A stretch of 64,000 nt of DNA from positions 248,001 through 312,000 of the forward strand of contig NZ_RAHW01000005.1 in the NCBI RefSeq assembly GCF_004117875.1, given 5' to 3'. A program made the position numbers and the translations under genes. Of the stretch, positions 8,447 through 17,932 are shown piece after piece (position 1 is the first letter of the stretch; each line of letters starts with the position of its first letter). The DNA comes from Geomonas oryzae (GTDB lineage Bacteria; Desulfobacterota; Desulfuromonadia; Geobacterales; Geobacteraceae). The notes under the pieces are model-generated. The model was not told the DNA's origin, ran no database searches, and saw only the letters and a program-made list of their open reading frames with translations.

Positions 8447-10009
8447 ATGGCAGAAACCCTCGATATAGAAAGCATAGCGGAACGCCTCGGCCTTCCTTTC
8501 CAGGCCGAGATCGACGACACGAAGGTGGACGGCGCCCTGGTGAACCGGGTGCCCCTGAACTTCGCGAGAAACAACCTCCTGTTGCCGCTGCGCGAGGAGG
8601 AGGGCACGGTGGTGGCGGCGAGCGCCGACCCGGCGAACCTCTTGGCCCTCGACGAGATGGCGGGGCTCTTCCAGCTCCCGGTGCGCACCGTCGTGGTCCC
8701 GCAGCCGGTCCTCATCGACGCGGTGAACCGTCTCTACTCGCGCCTCTCCGGCTCCGCCCAGGAGGTGGTCGAGGAGCTCGAAGGGGAGGAGCTTTCCACC
8801 CTCGCCACCTCGTTCAACGAACCGCGCGACCTGATGGAGCTGACCGACGAGGCGCCGGTGATCCGGCTTTTAAACTCGATCCTCTTCCAGGCGGTCAAGG
8901 AGCGCGCAAGCGACATCCACATCGAGCCGTTCGAGCGGGAGCTCGAGGTCCGCTTCAGGATCGACGGCCTGCTCTACAAGATGCTCTCCCCCCCGAAGGT
9001 GATCCAGGAGGCGCTCACCTCCCGCGTGAAGATCATGTCCGGCCTTAACATCGCCGAGAAGAGGCTGCCGCAGGACGGCCGCATCCGGGTGAAGGTCGCC
9101 GGGCGCGACGTCGACATCCGCGTCTCGCTCATCCCGACCTTCTTCGGGGAGCGCGTGGTCTTGAGGCTTCTGGACAAGCAGCGCGGCGTGCTTTCGCTCA
9201 AGGAGATCGGCCTCTCGGACAAGAACGACCTCCTCATGGAGCGGCTTTTGTCCAGGACGAGCGGCATCATCCTGGTCACCGGGCCTACCGGCAGCGGCAA
9301 GACCACGACGCTCTACGCGGCGCTCTCCCAGATCAACTCGCCGGAGAAAAACATCATCACGGTCGAGGACCCGATCGAGTACCAGCTGAAGGGGGTAGGC
9401 CAGATCCAGGTGAACCCGAAGATCGACCTCACCTTCGCGAACGGCCTGCGCTCCATCCTCAGGCAGGACCCGGACATCGTCATGATCGGCGAGATCCGCG
9501 ACGCCGAGACCGCCGAGATCGCCATGCAGGCCTCGCTCACCGGCCACCTGGTCCTCTCCACCCTGCACACCAACGACGCAGCGACCGCGGTGACGCGCTT
9601 GATCGACATGGGGATCGAGCCGTTCATGGTCGCCTCGTCGCTCTCCGCGGTGCTCGCCCAGCGTCTCGTGCGCGTGATCTGCCCGCACTGCAAGGAGTCC
9701 TACGTCCCGGACCGCAGCTACCCGGGGGTCGAGCTCCCGCCGCTTTTGTACCGCGGCCGCGGCTGCGAGAAGTGCTTCAACCTGGGGACCATCGGCCGGG
9801 TCGGCATCTACGAGCTCCTCCCCATCGACGCGGAACTCTGCTCCATGATCATCCGGCAGGCCTCCTCCGGCGCCATCAAGGAGTACGCCGTATCGAAGGG
9901 GATGCGTACCCTGCGCGAGGACGGTCTTTTGAAGGCGGCCCAGGGGATCACCACCATCGAGGAGGTCCTGAGGGTGACCCAGGACGACTATGCCGACCTT
10001 TCGCTATAG
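8447..10009 (+). CDS. gspE: Type II secretion assembly ATPase GspE
   Basis: 520 residues. Cytoplasmic hexameric ATPase that drives pseudopilus assembly. It has an N-terminal N1E/MshEN-like domain, an Asp box, Walker A GPTGSGKTTT at about residues 279-288, Walker B DIVMIGEIRD near 344-353 and a tetracysteine zinc site built from CPHC (about 411) and CEKC (about 440). The 3' end overlaps gspF by 20 bp, indicating translational coupling. Confidence 0.96.
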   Translation: MAETLDIESIAERLGLPFQAEIDDTKVDGALVNRVPLNFARNNLLLPLREEEGTVVAASADPANLLALDEMAGLFQLPVRTVVVPQPVLIDAVNRLYSRLSGSAQEVVEELEGEELSTLATSFNEPRDLMELTDEAPVIRLLNSILFQAVKERASDIHIEPFERELEVRFRIDGLLYKMLSPPKVIQEALTSRVKIMSGLNIAEKRLPQDGRIRVKVAGRDVDIRVSLIPTFFGERVVLRLLDKQRGVLSLKEIGLSDKNDLLMERLLSRTSGIILVTGPTGSGKTTTLYAALSQINSPEKNIITVEDPIEYQLKGVGQIQVNPKIDLTFANGLRSILRQDPDIVMIGEIRDAETAEIAMQASLTGHLVLSTLHTNDAATAVTRLIDMGIEPFMVASSLSAVLAQRLVRVICPHCKESYVPDRSYPGVELPPLLYRGRGCEKCFNLGTIGRVGIYELLPIDAELCSMIIRQASSGAIKEYAVSKGMRTLREDGLLKAAQGITTIEEVLRVTQDDYADLSL

Positions 10010-11192
10010 CGCATTCAACCAGAAGGGGGCCGAGGTCACCGGCACCATGGACGCGGCGAGCGAAGCCGAGGCGCGCCTGCAGCTGAAGGGAAAGGGCCTC
10101 TTCGCCAAAGAGATCGCCCCGGCTACCGAGGCGGGCTCGCGCTGGTCGTTCGGCTCAGGCGTCAGCGTCCCCGATCTCTCCCTCGCCACGAGGCGCCTTG
10201 CCACCCTTTTGGGGAGCGCCGTCCCGGTCTACGAGGCGGTCGCGACGCTGTGGGAGCAGGAGGCGCCCGGCGAACTGAAGCGCGTGCTCGGGCGGGTGCG
10301 GGACCGGCTCGCCGAGGGCCAGGGGCTTGCCCAGGCGCTTGCCGCCGAACCGCAGGTCTTTTCCGAGAGCTACATAGGGATGGTTTCCGCCGGCGAGGCG
10401 AGCGGCGCGCTCGACGTGGTGCTGGAGCGCCTGGCCGAGTTCCAGGAGGACCAGGCCGAGGTGAGAAGCCGCGTGATCACCGCCCTCATCTACCCCGCCA
10501 TCATGGTGGTGGTCGGCGTAGGCGTCATGATGGTGCTGCTCGGTTTCGTCGTCCCGAAGATCTCCGCGGTCTTCGAGAGCAACAAGGCGACCCTGCCGCT
10601 CGTCACCGTGCTCCTCATCAAGGCGAGCACCCTGGTCAGGAAGGGGTGGTGGGCCATGGGGGCGCTGGCGATCCTGGCGGTCGCCGCCTGGAAGCGGTTG
10701 AAGGCGAACGAAGAGCTTCTCATCAAGCGCGACCGCTTCATCCTGCGCCTTCCGATGGCGGGGCAGCTCTGGCGCCGCCTGGTGCTGTCGCGTTTCGCCA
10801 AGGTGCTGGGCCTTTTGCTGCAAAGCGGCGTCCCGATCATCAAGGCGATGGAGATCACCGGCGAGGCGGTCGTGAACCGCGAGTACAAAAGCTTTCTCGC
10901 CCAGGCGCGGGAGACCCTGATCCAGGGTGGGAGCCTCTCCGGGGCCCTGAAGACGAGCCCGCTCTTCCCGCCGCTGTTGACCCACATGACCGCAGTAGGC
11001 GAAAAGAGCGGCGAGCTCGACGCCATGCTCATCAAGGCGGGCGACGCCTTCCAGAAGGAGTTCAACGCCCAGGTGACCCGTTCCATGGCGCTTCTCGAGC
11101 CGATGCTGATCCTCGGCATGGGGCTCACCATAGGCTTCATGGTCATCGCCGTCCTGCTCCCCATCATGCAACTGAACCAGCTGGTCAAGTAG
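9990..11192 (+). CDS. gspF: Type II secretion inner-membrane platform protein GspF
   Basis: 400 residues. GspF is the polytopic platform protein on which GspE works. Two homologous T2SSF domains, each with a cytoplasmic four-helix part and membrane helices (around residues 165-190, 215-235 and 370-395), are visible; the duplicated motifs LATLLGSAVPVYEAV and LGLLLQSGVPIIKAM mark them. Its start lies inside the end of gspE. Confidence 0.95.
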   Translation: MPTFRYSAFNQKGAEVTGTMDAASEAEARLQLKGKGLFAKEIAPATEAGSRWSFGSGVSVPDLSLATRRLATLLGSAVPVYEAVATLWEQEAPGELKRVLGRVRDRLAEGQGLAQALAAEPQVFSESYIGMVSAGEASGALDVVLERLAEFQEDQAEVRSRVITALIYPAIMVVVGVGVMMVLLGFVVPKISAVFESNKATLPLVTVLLIKASTLVRKGWWAMGALAILAVAAWKRLKANEELLIKRDRFILRLPMAGQLWRRLVLSRFAKVLGLLLQSGVPIIKAMEITGEAVVNREYKSFLAQARETLIQGGSLSGALKTSPLFPPLLTHMTAVGEKSGELDAMLIKAGDAFQKEFNAQVTRSMALLEPMLILGMGLTIGFMVIAVLLPIMQLNQLVK

Positions 11193-11229
11193 TCGACTGA
11201 CTCCATAAAATTCTTTGCGAGGTCTACCC

Positions 11230-11673
11230 ATGCTGAAACAACTGAAAGACAGCCGCGGCTTCACCCTGATCGAACTGATGGTGGTCATCGTCATCCTGAG
11301 CCTTCTGGCCGTCCTGGTCGGGCCGAAGATCATCGGCCGCAGCGACGACGCTAAGGTCGCCGACGCCAAGGTGCAGATCCGCAACTTCGAGACCGCCCTG
11401 AAGCTCTACAAGCTCGACAGCGGCGTTTTCCCGACCACCGAGCAGGGGCTGCAGGCCCTGGTGACCAAGCCGACCACCGGCAAGGTCCCCAACAACTACC
11501 GGGCCGAAGGTTACCTGGAGAACAAGAACATCCCGAAGGACCCCTGGGGCAACGACTACGTCTACCTCTCCCCCGGCGAGCACGGCGACTACGACCTCTC
11601 CTCCTACGGCGCGGACGGCGCCCGCGGCGGCGAAGGGAAGAACGCCGACATCGAAAGCTGGAGCATGAAGTAG
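11230..11673 (+). CDS. gspG: Major pseudopilin GspG
   Basis: 147 residues. Main subunit of the pseudopilus. Type III signal: short basic leader, then cleavage [14 protein letters not shown] with Glu at +5. The C-terminal part has the GspG features [18 protein letters not shown] and [16 protein letters not shown] with the calcium-site region. The ATG at 11230 has GAGG 7 bp upstream; a TTG at 11215 would lengthen the leader. Confidence 0.95.
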   Translation: MLKQLKDSRGFTLIELMVVIVILSLLAVLVGPKIIGRSDDAKVADAKVQIRNFETALKLYKLDSGVFPTTEQGLQALVTKPTTGKVPNNYRAEGYLENKNIPKDPWGNDYVYLSPGEHGDYDLSSYGADGARGGEGKNADIESWSMK

Positions 11674-11756
11674 GTAGCAGTGGCGCGCCCACCAGTCGGA
11701 CCAGTCAGACGGGCATGGCAGGCATGGCCACCGAACAGCGCCGGAGAGAGAACTTC

Positions 11757-12287
11757 TTGACCACAAAAGCCTTTGGCAAAAAGGTGAGCCGCCGCGAGGC
11801 GGGCTTCACCCTCCTGGAGCTCATGGTGGTGATCTTCATCATCGCCATGGCGGCGGGAATCGTCCTCCCGCGTCTCCCGGAGCCGGAGGGGACCCGCCTG
11901 AAGAGCTCGGCGCGCAACCTGGCTAGCGGCATCAGGTTCCTGAACGACCAGGCCATCATCACCAAGAAGGTCTACCGCCTGCACCTGGTGCTCGGGGAGA
12001 ACACCACCCGCATCACCGAGCTCTCACCCACCGGCGAGGAGATGCAGCCGCAGGACCAGTTCATGGGGAGGCGGCTCGTCGAAGAGGGTATCGACATCGA
12101 GGACGTGAGCGTCGGAAGCAAGGGTGTCGTGAACGAGGGGGAGGTGGTGATCCCTTTCGGACCGGCGGGCCTTGGCGACGGCGTCACCATCCACCTGAAG
12201 GCGGGGAAGGTGCATTTCACCGTCATCGCCTACCCATCCGGGGGTAAGGTCACCGTCCAGGAAGGATACCAGGAGGTTACTTCGTGA
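11757..12287 (+). CDS. gspH: Minor pseudopilin GspH
   Basis: About 176 residues. Type III prepilin signal EAG|FTLLELMVVIFIIAM and a beta-rich C-terminal domain place it as GspH by order after gspG. The start is uncertain: TTG at 11757 has GGAGAG 8 bp upstream and gives a normal 16-residue leader, while ATG codons at 11715 and 11724 give a 27-30-residue leader without a ribosome site. The stop overlaps the GTG of gspI. Confidence 0.85.
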   Translation: MTTKAFGKKVSRREAGFTLLELMVVIFIIAMAAGIVLPRLPEPEGTRLKSSARNLASGIRFLNDQAIITKKVYRLHLVLGENTTRITELSPTGEEMQPQDQFMGRRLVEEGIDIEDVSVGSKGVVNEGEVVIPFGPAGLGDGVTIHLKAGKVHFTVIAYPSGGKVTVQEGYQEVTS

Positions 12288-12628
12288 GAGGCTTCACCCT
12301 GCTCGAGGTGATGATCGCCCTCGCCATCACCGCCGGCGTCCTTTTGACCGTCATCTCATCGGTCAACTACCACCTCTCCAGAATCGCCGAGGACTCGGAG
12401 GAGACCACCGCGGTCCTTCTGGGACGCGCGAAGCTCGAGGACCCGGAGTTCGCCAAGAAGACCGATACCAAGGGGAACTTCGCCCCCGATCATCCCGATC
12501 ACAAGTGGGAGCGCGAGATCACGAAGACCGACATCCCGGGCCTGAACATGATCCGCTTCACCGTGATCTGGGGCAACGACAGCAAAAGGCTCTCCCTTGT
12601 GCAATACGTGCCGCAAAATGCCCAGTAA
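12284..12628 (+). CDS. gspI: Minor pseudopilin GspI
   Basis: 114 residues. The leader is only three residues (MRG|FTLLEVMIALAI), as in many GspI. GspI nucleates the pseudopilus tip with GspJ and GspK. The start is GTG, sharing GTGA with the gspH stop, so expression is likely coupled. The next gene starts inside its last 11 bp. Confidence 0.88.
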   Translation: MRGFTLLEVMIALAITAGVLLTVISSVNYHLSRIAEDSEETTAVLLGRAKLEDPEFAKKTDTKGNFAPDHPDHKWEREITKTDIPGLNMIRFTVIWGNDSKRLSLVQYVPQNAQ

Positions 12629-13250
12629 CAAGGGTTTCACCCTCATAGAGCTCCTGATCGCCCTGGCGCTGTTGGTCATCCTCGCCGGTGCGCTTTACGG
12701 GACCTATTTTTCCGTGGTCGGTGCGCGCGAAAAGGGGGGCGTCCGGATGGAGGAGCGCCGCGAGCTCTCCACGACGCTCGGGAGACTGCACGACGAACTC
12801 TCTTCGGCCTTCTTCACGAAACTCGTGACAGGCACCGGCACGACGACAAGTACGCAGCGGTACCACTTCGTGGTGGAGGACCGGGACAGCTTCGGCAAGC
12901 CCGCCTCGCTTTTGCAGTTCACCGCGGTCACCCCGCCCCGCATCGATCCCTCGCCCGCCTCCGACCTCATGGTGGTGCGCTACTCGGTGCAGGAAAAGGA
13001 GGGAGACCAGGTCCTCACCCTGGTGCGCGAGGCGCGTGATCTCTACCTCGACACGAGTGTCGCGTCGGTCCCCTACCCGGTCATGGACCGGCTGGAGGGG
13101 TTCCTGGTCGAGTGCTGGGACGGAGCCAAGTGGGTGAAGACCTGGGACACCGCGCTCAACAACCAGATGCCGCAGAAGGTCAGGATCACCATCACCGTCA
13201 AGGGGGGAGAGACCTTCAGCACCGTAGCCACGCCGAGGAAAGGGATATGA
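12618..13250 (+). CDS. gspJ: Minor pseudopilin GspJ
   Basis: 210 residues. Prepilin signal MPSNKG|FTLIELLIALALLVIL, then a beta-rich domain; position between gspI and gspK identifies it as GspJ. The start ATG at 12618 overlaps the end of gspI, and the stop overlaps gspK (ATGA), so the three tip pseudopilins form a coupled block. Confidence 0.88.
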   Translation: MPSNKGFTLIELLIALALLVILAGALYGTYFSVVGAREKGGVRMEERRELSTTLGRLHDELSSAFFTKLVTGTGTTTSTQRYHFVVEDRDSFGKPASLLQFTAVTPPRIDPSPASDLMVVRYSVQEKEGDQVLTLVREARDLYLDTSVASVPYPVMDRLEGFLVECWDGAKWVKTWDTALNNQMPQKVRITITVKGGETFSTVATPRKGI

Positions 13251-14179
13251 GGGGGGAGAAAGGGTTCGCCCTCGTCATAGCGCTCATCGTGACCACGCTC
13301 CTCGTGGCGCTTCTGGCCGAGTTCGTCAACGAGGTCTACGTCGACGCCTCGCACAGCCACAACTTCGTGGCGGCGCAGCAGGCCGGGATGCTCGCGGAAT
13401 CGGGGGTGGCGGGGGGGATCAAGCTCCTGCAGGTTTCCAGCTCGCTCAGGCTTGGCGAGCAGTACAGCTCCCTTCTCGAGCCGTGGGCACAGCCCCAGTC
13501 ACTCGATGCGGACAACGGCACGGTGACCGTCACCATCGAGGAGGAGAGCGGCAAGATCGACCTGAACTCGGCGACCTCGCAGACCGGGGTGCCGGACGAT
13601 TTTTACAAGAACGCCCTGTTGAGGCTTTTCGACAACCTTAAGCTGTCGCGCGACCTATACGACTCCCTGGCCGACTGGGTGGACAACGACGACACGCCGC
13701 GCCCGAGCGGCGCCGAGAAGAACTACTACGGAGCACTGAAGCCGCCGCTGCAGGTGCACAACGACAAGCTGGAGACCATTGAGGAGCTAGGCCTCGTCAA
13801 GGGGTACCCACCCGAGGTGCTGGCCAAGCTGCGCGGCATGGTCACGGTGTACGGGATGACGAACGGCATCGCCGCGGCGAAGATCAACATCAACACCGCC
13901 CCGAAGGAGGTCCTCATGTCGCTGGACGACAGCCTCATGACCGGGGACCAGGTGGCCCAGATCCTCGAGTACCGCAAGACCAAGGTGATCAAGACCCTTG
14001 CCGACGTGTTCGGCAGTTCGCCGCTCACCAACACCCTGTCCTTGAAGGTGGGATGCAAGGGGTTCATTTACCGCATCCGTTCCGAGGGGAAGGTGGGAGA
14101 AAGCGTCAGTGTCGCCGAGGCCGTGGTGACCGACGTTGAGGGAACAACGCCCAGGATCCTTTACTGGAGAGAATATTGA
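13247..14179 (+). CDS. gspK: Pseudopilus tip protein GspK
   Basis: 310 residues. Large minor pseudopilin that caps the tip. After a basic MRGEKG leader comes FALVIALIVTTLLVALLAEF; the residue at +5 is not Glu, which is a known property of GspK. The C-terminal part has the helical insert with two helix-hairpin-like SAM-type repeats (KININTAPKEVLMSL is the family hallmark). Longer upstream readings exist but would lie inside gspJ; the ATGA overlap sets the start. Confidence 0.92.
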   Translation: MRGEKGFALVIALIVTTLLVALLAEFVNEVYVDASHSHNFVAAQQAGMLAESGVAGGIKLLQVSSSLRLGEQYSSLLEPWAQPQSLDADNGTVTVTIEEESGKIDLNSATSQTGVPDDFYKNALLRLFDNLKLSRDLYDSLADWVDNDDTPRPSGAEKNYYGALKPPLQVHNDKLETIEELGLVKGYPPEVLAKLRGMVTVYGMTNGIAAAKININTAPKEVLMSLDDSLMTGDQVAQILEYRKTKVIKTLADVFGSSPLTNTLSLKVGCKGFIYRIRSEGKVGESVSVAEAVVTDVEGTTPRILYWREY

Positions 14180-15468
14180 TGGACATGCTGATCGTACAAC
14201 TGAAAAGGTCCGAGCTGGTGCTCGCCTCCTTCAAGGCGAAGAAGGGGGGGGCGACCTTCCTCTCCGCCGAGCGGCACCCGCTTGCCGGCGAGGAGGGGGA
14301 ACTCTCCCGCATCATCGCGGGGAGCGACATCGCCGCGGGAGAGCATCGCGTGGTCCTCGCCCTCCCGCCGTCCTCGCTGTTCATGAGGGAGCTGGAACTC
14401 CCCATCACGGACCGCGCCAAGGTCCGCGAACTCCTCCCGCTCGAGCTGAAGGGGGAGACCGCGCTCGACACCGACCAGCTAGCCTTCGACGCCCTGCCGC
14501 TTGCCGGCGGCAAGGTGCTCGCGGTCTGGGGCAAGGTCCAGGACCTCTCCGAGAAGATCGCGCTCCTGAAAGAAGCGGGGCTCGAACCCGAAGTAGTCAC
14601 CGCGTCCCTGTTCCACTGGGAAAAGCTCGCCCCCGCCGCCGGGACCGTGGCCGTGAGCGACGGCGAGGCGCTGGCGGCGTACCGTGACGGCGCCCCCATC
14701 TACTTCCGTGCCCTCCCCCCGGGTGCCGGCGAGGCGGAGCTTACGCGCACCATCGCCGCGCTGGAACTCTCCCGCGAGCTGCGTGTGGACCGGATCGTCT
14801 CGCACGCCCCCGGGAAATTGGAGGGGGACGCGGAGTCGCCGTCGGGCAAGGATCTCTACGAAGCCTTCGGCGACGACCCGCGCGCCTCGCACGATCTTGC
14901 CGGCGCCTATGCGCTCGCCGCCGCAGTCGCTGACGGCTCCGCCGTCAACTTGCGCCGCGGGCCGCTTGCCTACACCGCCGCAACGGAAAAGCTCTACCAG
15001 CGTCTCAAGGTGAGCCTCATACTCGCCGCGGCCCTCGTCCTTCTCATCTTCGCCGAGAGCGGCGTGCGCTACTACCTCGTGAAACGCGACCTCACCTCGC
15101 TCGACCGCACCATCACCGGCATCTACAAGGAGGTCTTCCCGACCCGCAAAAAGGCAGTGGACGAGGTGGCGGAACTGCGCTCCGAGATCAAGCGCCTGGA
15201 AGGGGCCAAGACATCCAGCAACGTGCTCAAATTCCTGAAGGACCTCTCCGAACTGAAGGGGGAGGATGTGGGGGGGATCTACGAGACCGAGGTGACCGGC
15301 AACGACGTGCGCCTCAAGGGTGACGCGAAGAGCATCCAGGCCGCGAGCGATTTCAAGGGACGCGCCGCCCTCCTCCTCGAGGGAGCCGAGGTCAGCGAGA
15401 CGAAGTCCCGCGCCGACGGCAGCATCACCTTCACGCTGAGCGGAAAGATCAAGGGGGTGAACCAATGA
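14179..15468 (+). CDS. gspL: Type II secretion protein GspL
   Basis: 429 residues. Bitopic inner-membrane protein: a cytoplasmic actin-like (PilM-like) part, about residues 1-270, that recruits GspE, one membrane helix near 282-300 (VSLILAAALVLLIF), and a periplasmic ferredoxin-like domain after a coiled coil. The ATG at 14179 overlaps the gspK stop by one base and has GGAG 9 bp upstream. Sequence similarity across GspL proteins is low; the call also rests on gene order. Confidence 0.85.
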   Translation: MDMLIVQLKRSELVLASFKAKKGGATFLSAERHPLAGEEGELSRIIAGSDIAAGEHRVVLALPPSSLFMRELELPITDRAKVRELLPLELKGETALDTDQLAFDALPLAGGKVLAVWGKVQDLSEKIALLKEAGLEPEVVTASLFHWEKLAPAAGTVAVSDGEALAAYRDGAPIYFRALPPGAGEAELTRTIAALELSRELRVDRIVSHAPGKLEGDAESPSGKDLYEAFGDDPRASHDLAGAYALAAAVADGSAVNLRRGPLAYTAATEKLYQRLKVSLILAAALVLLIFAESGVRYYLVKRDLTSLDRTITGIYKEVFPTRKKAVDEVAELRSEIKRLEGAKTSSNVLKFLKDLSELKGEDVGGIYETEVTGNDVRLKGDAKSIQAASDFKGRAALLLEGAEVSETKSRADGSITFTLSGKIKGVNQ

Positions 15469-16007
15469 GCCGCCAGGAGATGATCAGCATGCTGCAGGGG
15501 ATGGACAGCACGATCCGCCAGCGCATCGGCATAGCACTCGCCGTCCTCCTCGCCATCGTGGTCGCGCTCTCGGCGATCAACAGCCGCATCACCACGCTCG
15601 AGCACAAGCGGGCCGCCCGCGAGGCGGACATCGGCGAGATGATGCGCCTGAAGCTGCGCTTCCAGGAGGCGAACGCCGGCGCCCAGCGCATGGCGAACCG
15701 GCTCATGGCCACCCGGCCGGACGACTCGCCCGCGAAGATCATCGAGGAGACCGGCATCAAGGGGCGCGGCAGCCAGATCAAGCCGGTCAAGGGTGACGAC
15801 ATCCCGGGCTACGTCGAGGACGCCGCCGAGGTGAGGATGGAGGGGCTTTCCGCCAACGAGGCCGTCAACCTCATCTACCGCCTCGAGAAGGGTACGCGCC
15901 CGGTGACGGTGAAGAAGGCCCTCATAAAGCAGAGGTTCGACGATCCCTCGAAGCTCGACGTCGCACTCACCATCGCGCTGATCAAGCCTGCACCGGCGGG
16001 GAAATAG
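15465..16007 (+). CDS. gspM: Type II secretion protein GspM
   Basis: 180 residues. A short cytoplasmic N-terminus, one membrane helix (about 21-40), a coiled coil and a ferredoxin-like periplasmic domain, the plan of GspM/PilO. It partners GspL in the platform. It starts in an ATGA overlap with gspL. Confidence 0.85.
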   Translation: MSRQEMISMLQGMDSTIRQRIGIALAVLLAIVVALSAINSRITTLEHKRAAREADIGEMMRLKLRFQEANAGAQRMANRLMATRPDDSPAKIIEETGIKGRGSQIKPVKGDDIPGYVEDAAEVRMEGLSANEAVNLIYRLEKGTRPVTVKKALIKQRFDDPSKLDVALTIALIKPAPAGK

Positions 16008-16844
16008 ATGAACAGACGTGCCCTATACCTTGCCCTGGGCATCCCCTCGGCGATCCTGCTGTTTTTGCTGCTTACGCTTTTGTTCACCCCGAACTACGCC
16101 ATAAAGGGTGTGCTGGTGCGGGCCGCGGAGAATGCCGGTTACACGCTCGAGTGCGCCGGCCTGGGCAAGGGTTTTCCGCTCGCCCTGCACGCCGACAAGG
16201 TGGAGCTCGGCACGGCCAAAGGGACCGTGTTGAAGCTCTCGGAGGTGAAGTTGCGCCTCGAGATGCTCCCCCTTCTCACCGGTAAGGCCCGCCTCGCCTA
16301 CCGTTGCACCATCGGCACCGGTGAGGCGAACGGGGAGCTGGAGCTCGGCAAGGGCAAGGGTTGGAGCCTGCAGTGCCGCGGGGTTCGACTGGAAGATATC
16401 CCCTTCTTCAGTACCGTGGCCGAGGCCAAGGTCAGGGGGGAACTGAGGGTGAACGGCAAAATGGAGGGTGGCAAGGGTGGCAACGCGGGCGACCTGCAAC
16501 TGGAGGTCCGCTCCGCCGAGGTCGCCGGGGTCAAGATCGGCGCCATGCCGCTTCCCGATGCCGCTTACCGGGAAATACGCGGCGTGTTGAAAGTCGAAAA
16601 AGGGCGTGCCGTTTTAAAAAGCTTCACCCTCAACGGCGACGGCATCTACGTCCGCCTTTCCGGGGACACCGTCTTAGGGACTCCGCTCGGCGCATCCCCG
16701 CTCAACCTGACCATGGAGATGATGCCGAAGCCCTCCTTCCTCGAGCGGCAGAAGTTCGTGTTTTTACTGCTGACCAAGTACCAGAGCTCCCCCGGCGCCT
16801 TCAGCGTGCCGATCCGCGGCACCCTCGCCCATCCGTCCATGTAG
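16008..16844 (+). CDS. gspN: Type II secretion protein GspN
   Basis: 278 residues. One N-terminal membrane helix (about 7-27) followed by a periplasmic beta-rich domain with repeated short strands, as in GspN and the related AsmA-like proteins. It begins on the base after the gspM stop. GspN is dispensable in several systems and its role is unclear. Last gene of the operon. Confidence 0.85.
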   Translation: MNRRALYLALGIPSAILLFLLLTLLFTPNYAIKGVLVRAAENAGYTLECAGLGKGFPLALHADKVELGTAKGTVLKLSEVKLRLEMLPLLTGKARLAYRCTIGTGEANGELELGKGKGWSLQCRGVRLEDIPFFSTVAEAKVRGELRVNGKMEGGKGGNAGDLQLEVRSAEVAGVKIGAMPLPDAAYREIRGVLKVEKGRAVLKSFTLNGDGIYVRLSGDTVLGTPLGASPLNLTMEMMPKPSFLERQKFVFLLLTKYQSSPGAFSVPIRGTLAHPSM

Positions 16845-16953
16845 CCTCAAACAAAACACGGTTTCAGATTTTGGGTTGCATTTGCCTCCTCTCTTACTTA
16901 ACATTACCGTAATGAGCGAGGTGCAGCGCTCGTCTTAACGAGAGGACCAACCC

Positions 16954-17688
16954 ATGATCGAGTTCCGCGGCGTCCACAAGTGGTTCAAGAAGCTCCATGT
17001 GCTGAACGACATCAACCTGCACGTGAAGCCCGGCGAGGTTGTCGTCGTCTGCGGTCCCTCGGGCAGCGGCAAGTCGACCCTGATCAGGACGGTGAACCAG
17101 TTGGAGCCGATCGACCAGGGGACCCTGATCGTCGACGGCAAGGACTTGAGCGACAGGAAACTCAACCTCAACGCCCTGCGCGCCGAGGTCGGTTTCGTCT
17201 TCCAGCAGTTCAACCTGTACCCCCACCTCACCGTACTTTCGAACATCACCCTCGCCCCGATCAAGATCAGAAAGACACCCAAGGCGGAAGCGCAAGAGCA
17301 GGCCATGGCGCTTCTCGAGCGGGTGGGGCTTGCCGAGAAGCGCGACGCCTACCCTGCGCAGCTCTCCGGCGGGCAGCAGCAGCGCGTCGCCATCGCCCGC
17401 GCGCTCGCCATGAAGCCGCGCATCATGCTCTTCGACGAACCCACCTCCGCGCTTGACCCGGAGATGATCGGCGAGGTGCTCGACGTCATGCAGAAGCTCG
17501 CGCAAAGCGGCATGACCATGGTGGTGGTCACCCACGAGATGGGGTTCGCCCGCGAGGTATCAAAACATGTCGTCTTCATGGACCAGGGGACCATACTGGA
17601 GAAGGCCTCACCCGAAGAGTTCTTCAAGAACCCGCAGCACGACAGAGCGAAGCAGTTCCTGAAACAGCTGCTCTCACCGATGCATTAA
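16954..17688 (+). CDS. Polar amino acid ABC transporter ATP-binding protein (GlnQ-like)
   Basis: 244 residues. Complete ABC ATPase: Walker [10 protein letters not shown] (about 33-41), Q-loop [12 protein letters not shown], signature [15 protein letters not shown], Walker [15 protein letters not shown] and switch His in [10 protein letters not shown]. It belongs to the GlnQ/HisP polar amino acid group. GAGAGGA lies 9 bp before the ATG. The binding protein follows at 17933, but no permease gene occurs in the window, so the importer is incomplete here; the substrate cannot be read from the sequence. Confidence 0.92.
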   Translation: MIEFRGVHKWFKKLHVLNDINLHVKPGEVVVVCGPSGSGKSTLIRTVNQLEPIDQGTLIVDGKDLSDRKLNLNALRAEVGFVFQQFNLYPHLTVLSNITLAPIKIRKTPKAEAQEQAMALLERVGLAEKRDAYPAQLSGGQQQRVAIARALAMKPRIMLFDEPTSALDPEMIGEVLDVMQKLAQSGMTMVVVTHEMGFAREVSKHVVFMDQGTILEKASPEEFFKNPQHDRAKQFLKQLLSPMH

Positions 17689-17699
17689 ACCCAACGGCC

Positions 17700-17741
17700 G
17701 TTCTAGGTTCTAGGTTCTAGGTTCTACGTTCTACGTTCTAC
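17700..17741. repeat. Six tandem 7-bp repeats GTTCTA(G/C)
   Basis: Three copies of GTTCTAG followed by three of GTTCTAC, starting 11 bp after the ABC ATPase stop codon. Two units in inverted orientation recur at 17889-17902. Confidence 0.9.
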
Positions 17742-17859
17742 GTTGACGGCAAAACCTATCGGGCTTTGTGACTCGCGCACCGTGACTTGCTCCACCAGTA
17801 AACAAAAAACGAAACGACTTCACTTTTTTGCCTTCCGAAGATGCACTAGGAAATCGCTC

Positions 17860-17868
17860 TGGTATAAT
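17860..17868 (+). promoter_or_regulatory. Extended -10 promoter for the amino-acid binding protein
   Basis: TGGTATAAT is a perfect -10 hexamer with a TGn extension; no good -35 is visible. It lies about 65 bp before the binding protein start and would allow its expression apart from the ATPase gene. Confidence 0.55.
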
Positions 17869-17888
17869 CCCGTACGCCTTGTTTCAAC

Positions 17889-17902
17889 CTAGAACGTAGA
17901 AC
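17889..17902. repeat. Inverted copy of the heptamer repeat
   Basis: CTAGAACGTAGAAC is the exact reverse complement of two heptamers of the array at 17700-17741. The two sites flank the promoter of the binding protein. Confidence 0.8.
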
Positions 17903-17932
17903 GTTTTTTATCCCACAAAGGAGGAATGTTTG

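Noticed and set aside
6484-8715. Very long minus-strand open frame opposite gspD
   Set aside because: Antisense shadow of a clear secretin gene; such frames are common in GC-rich DNA and the product is low complexity.
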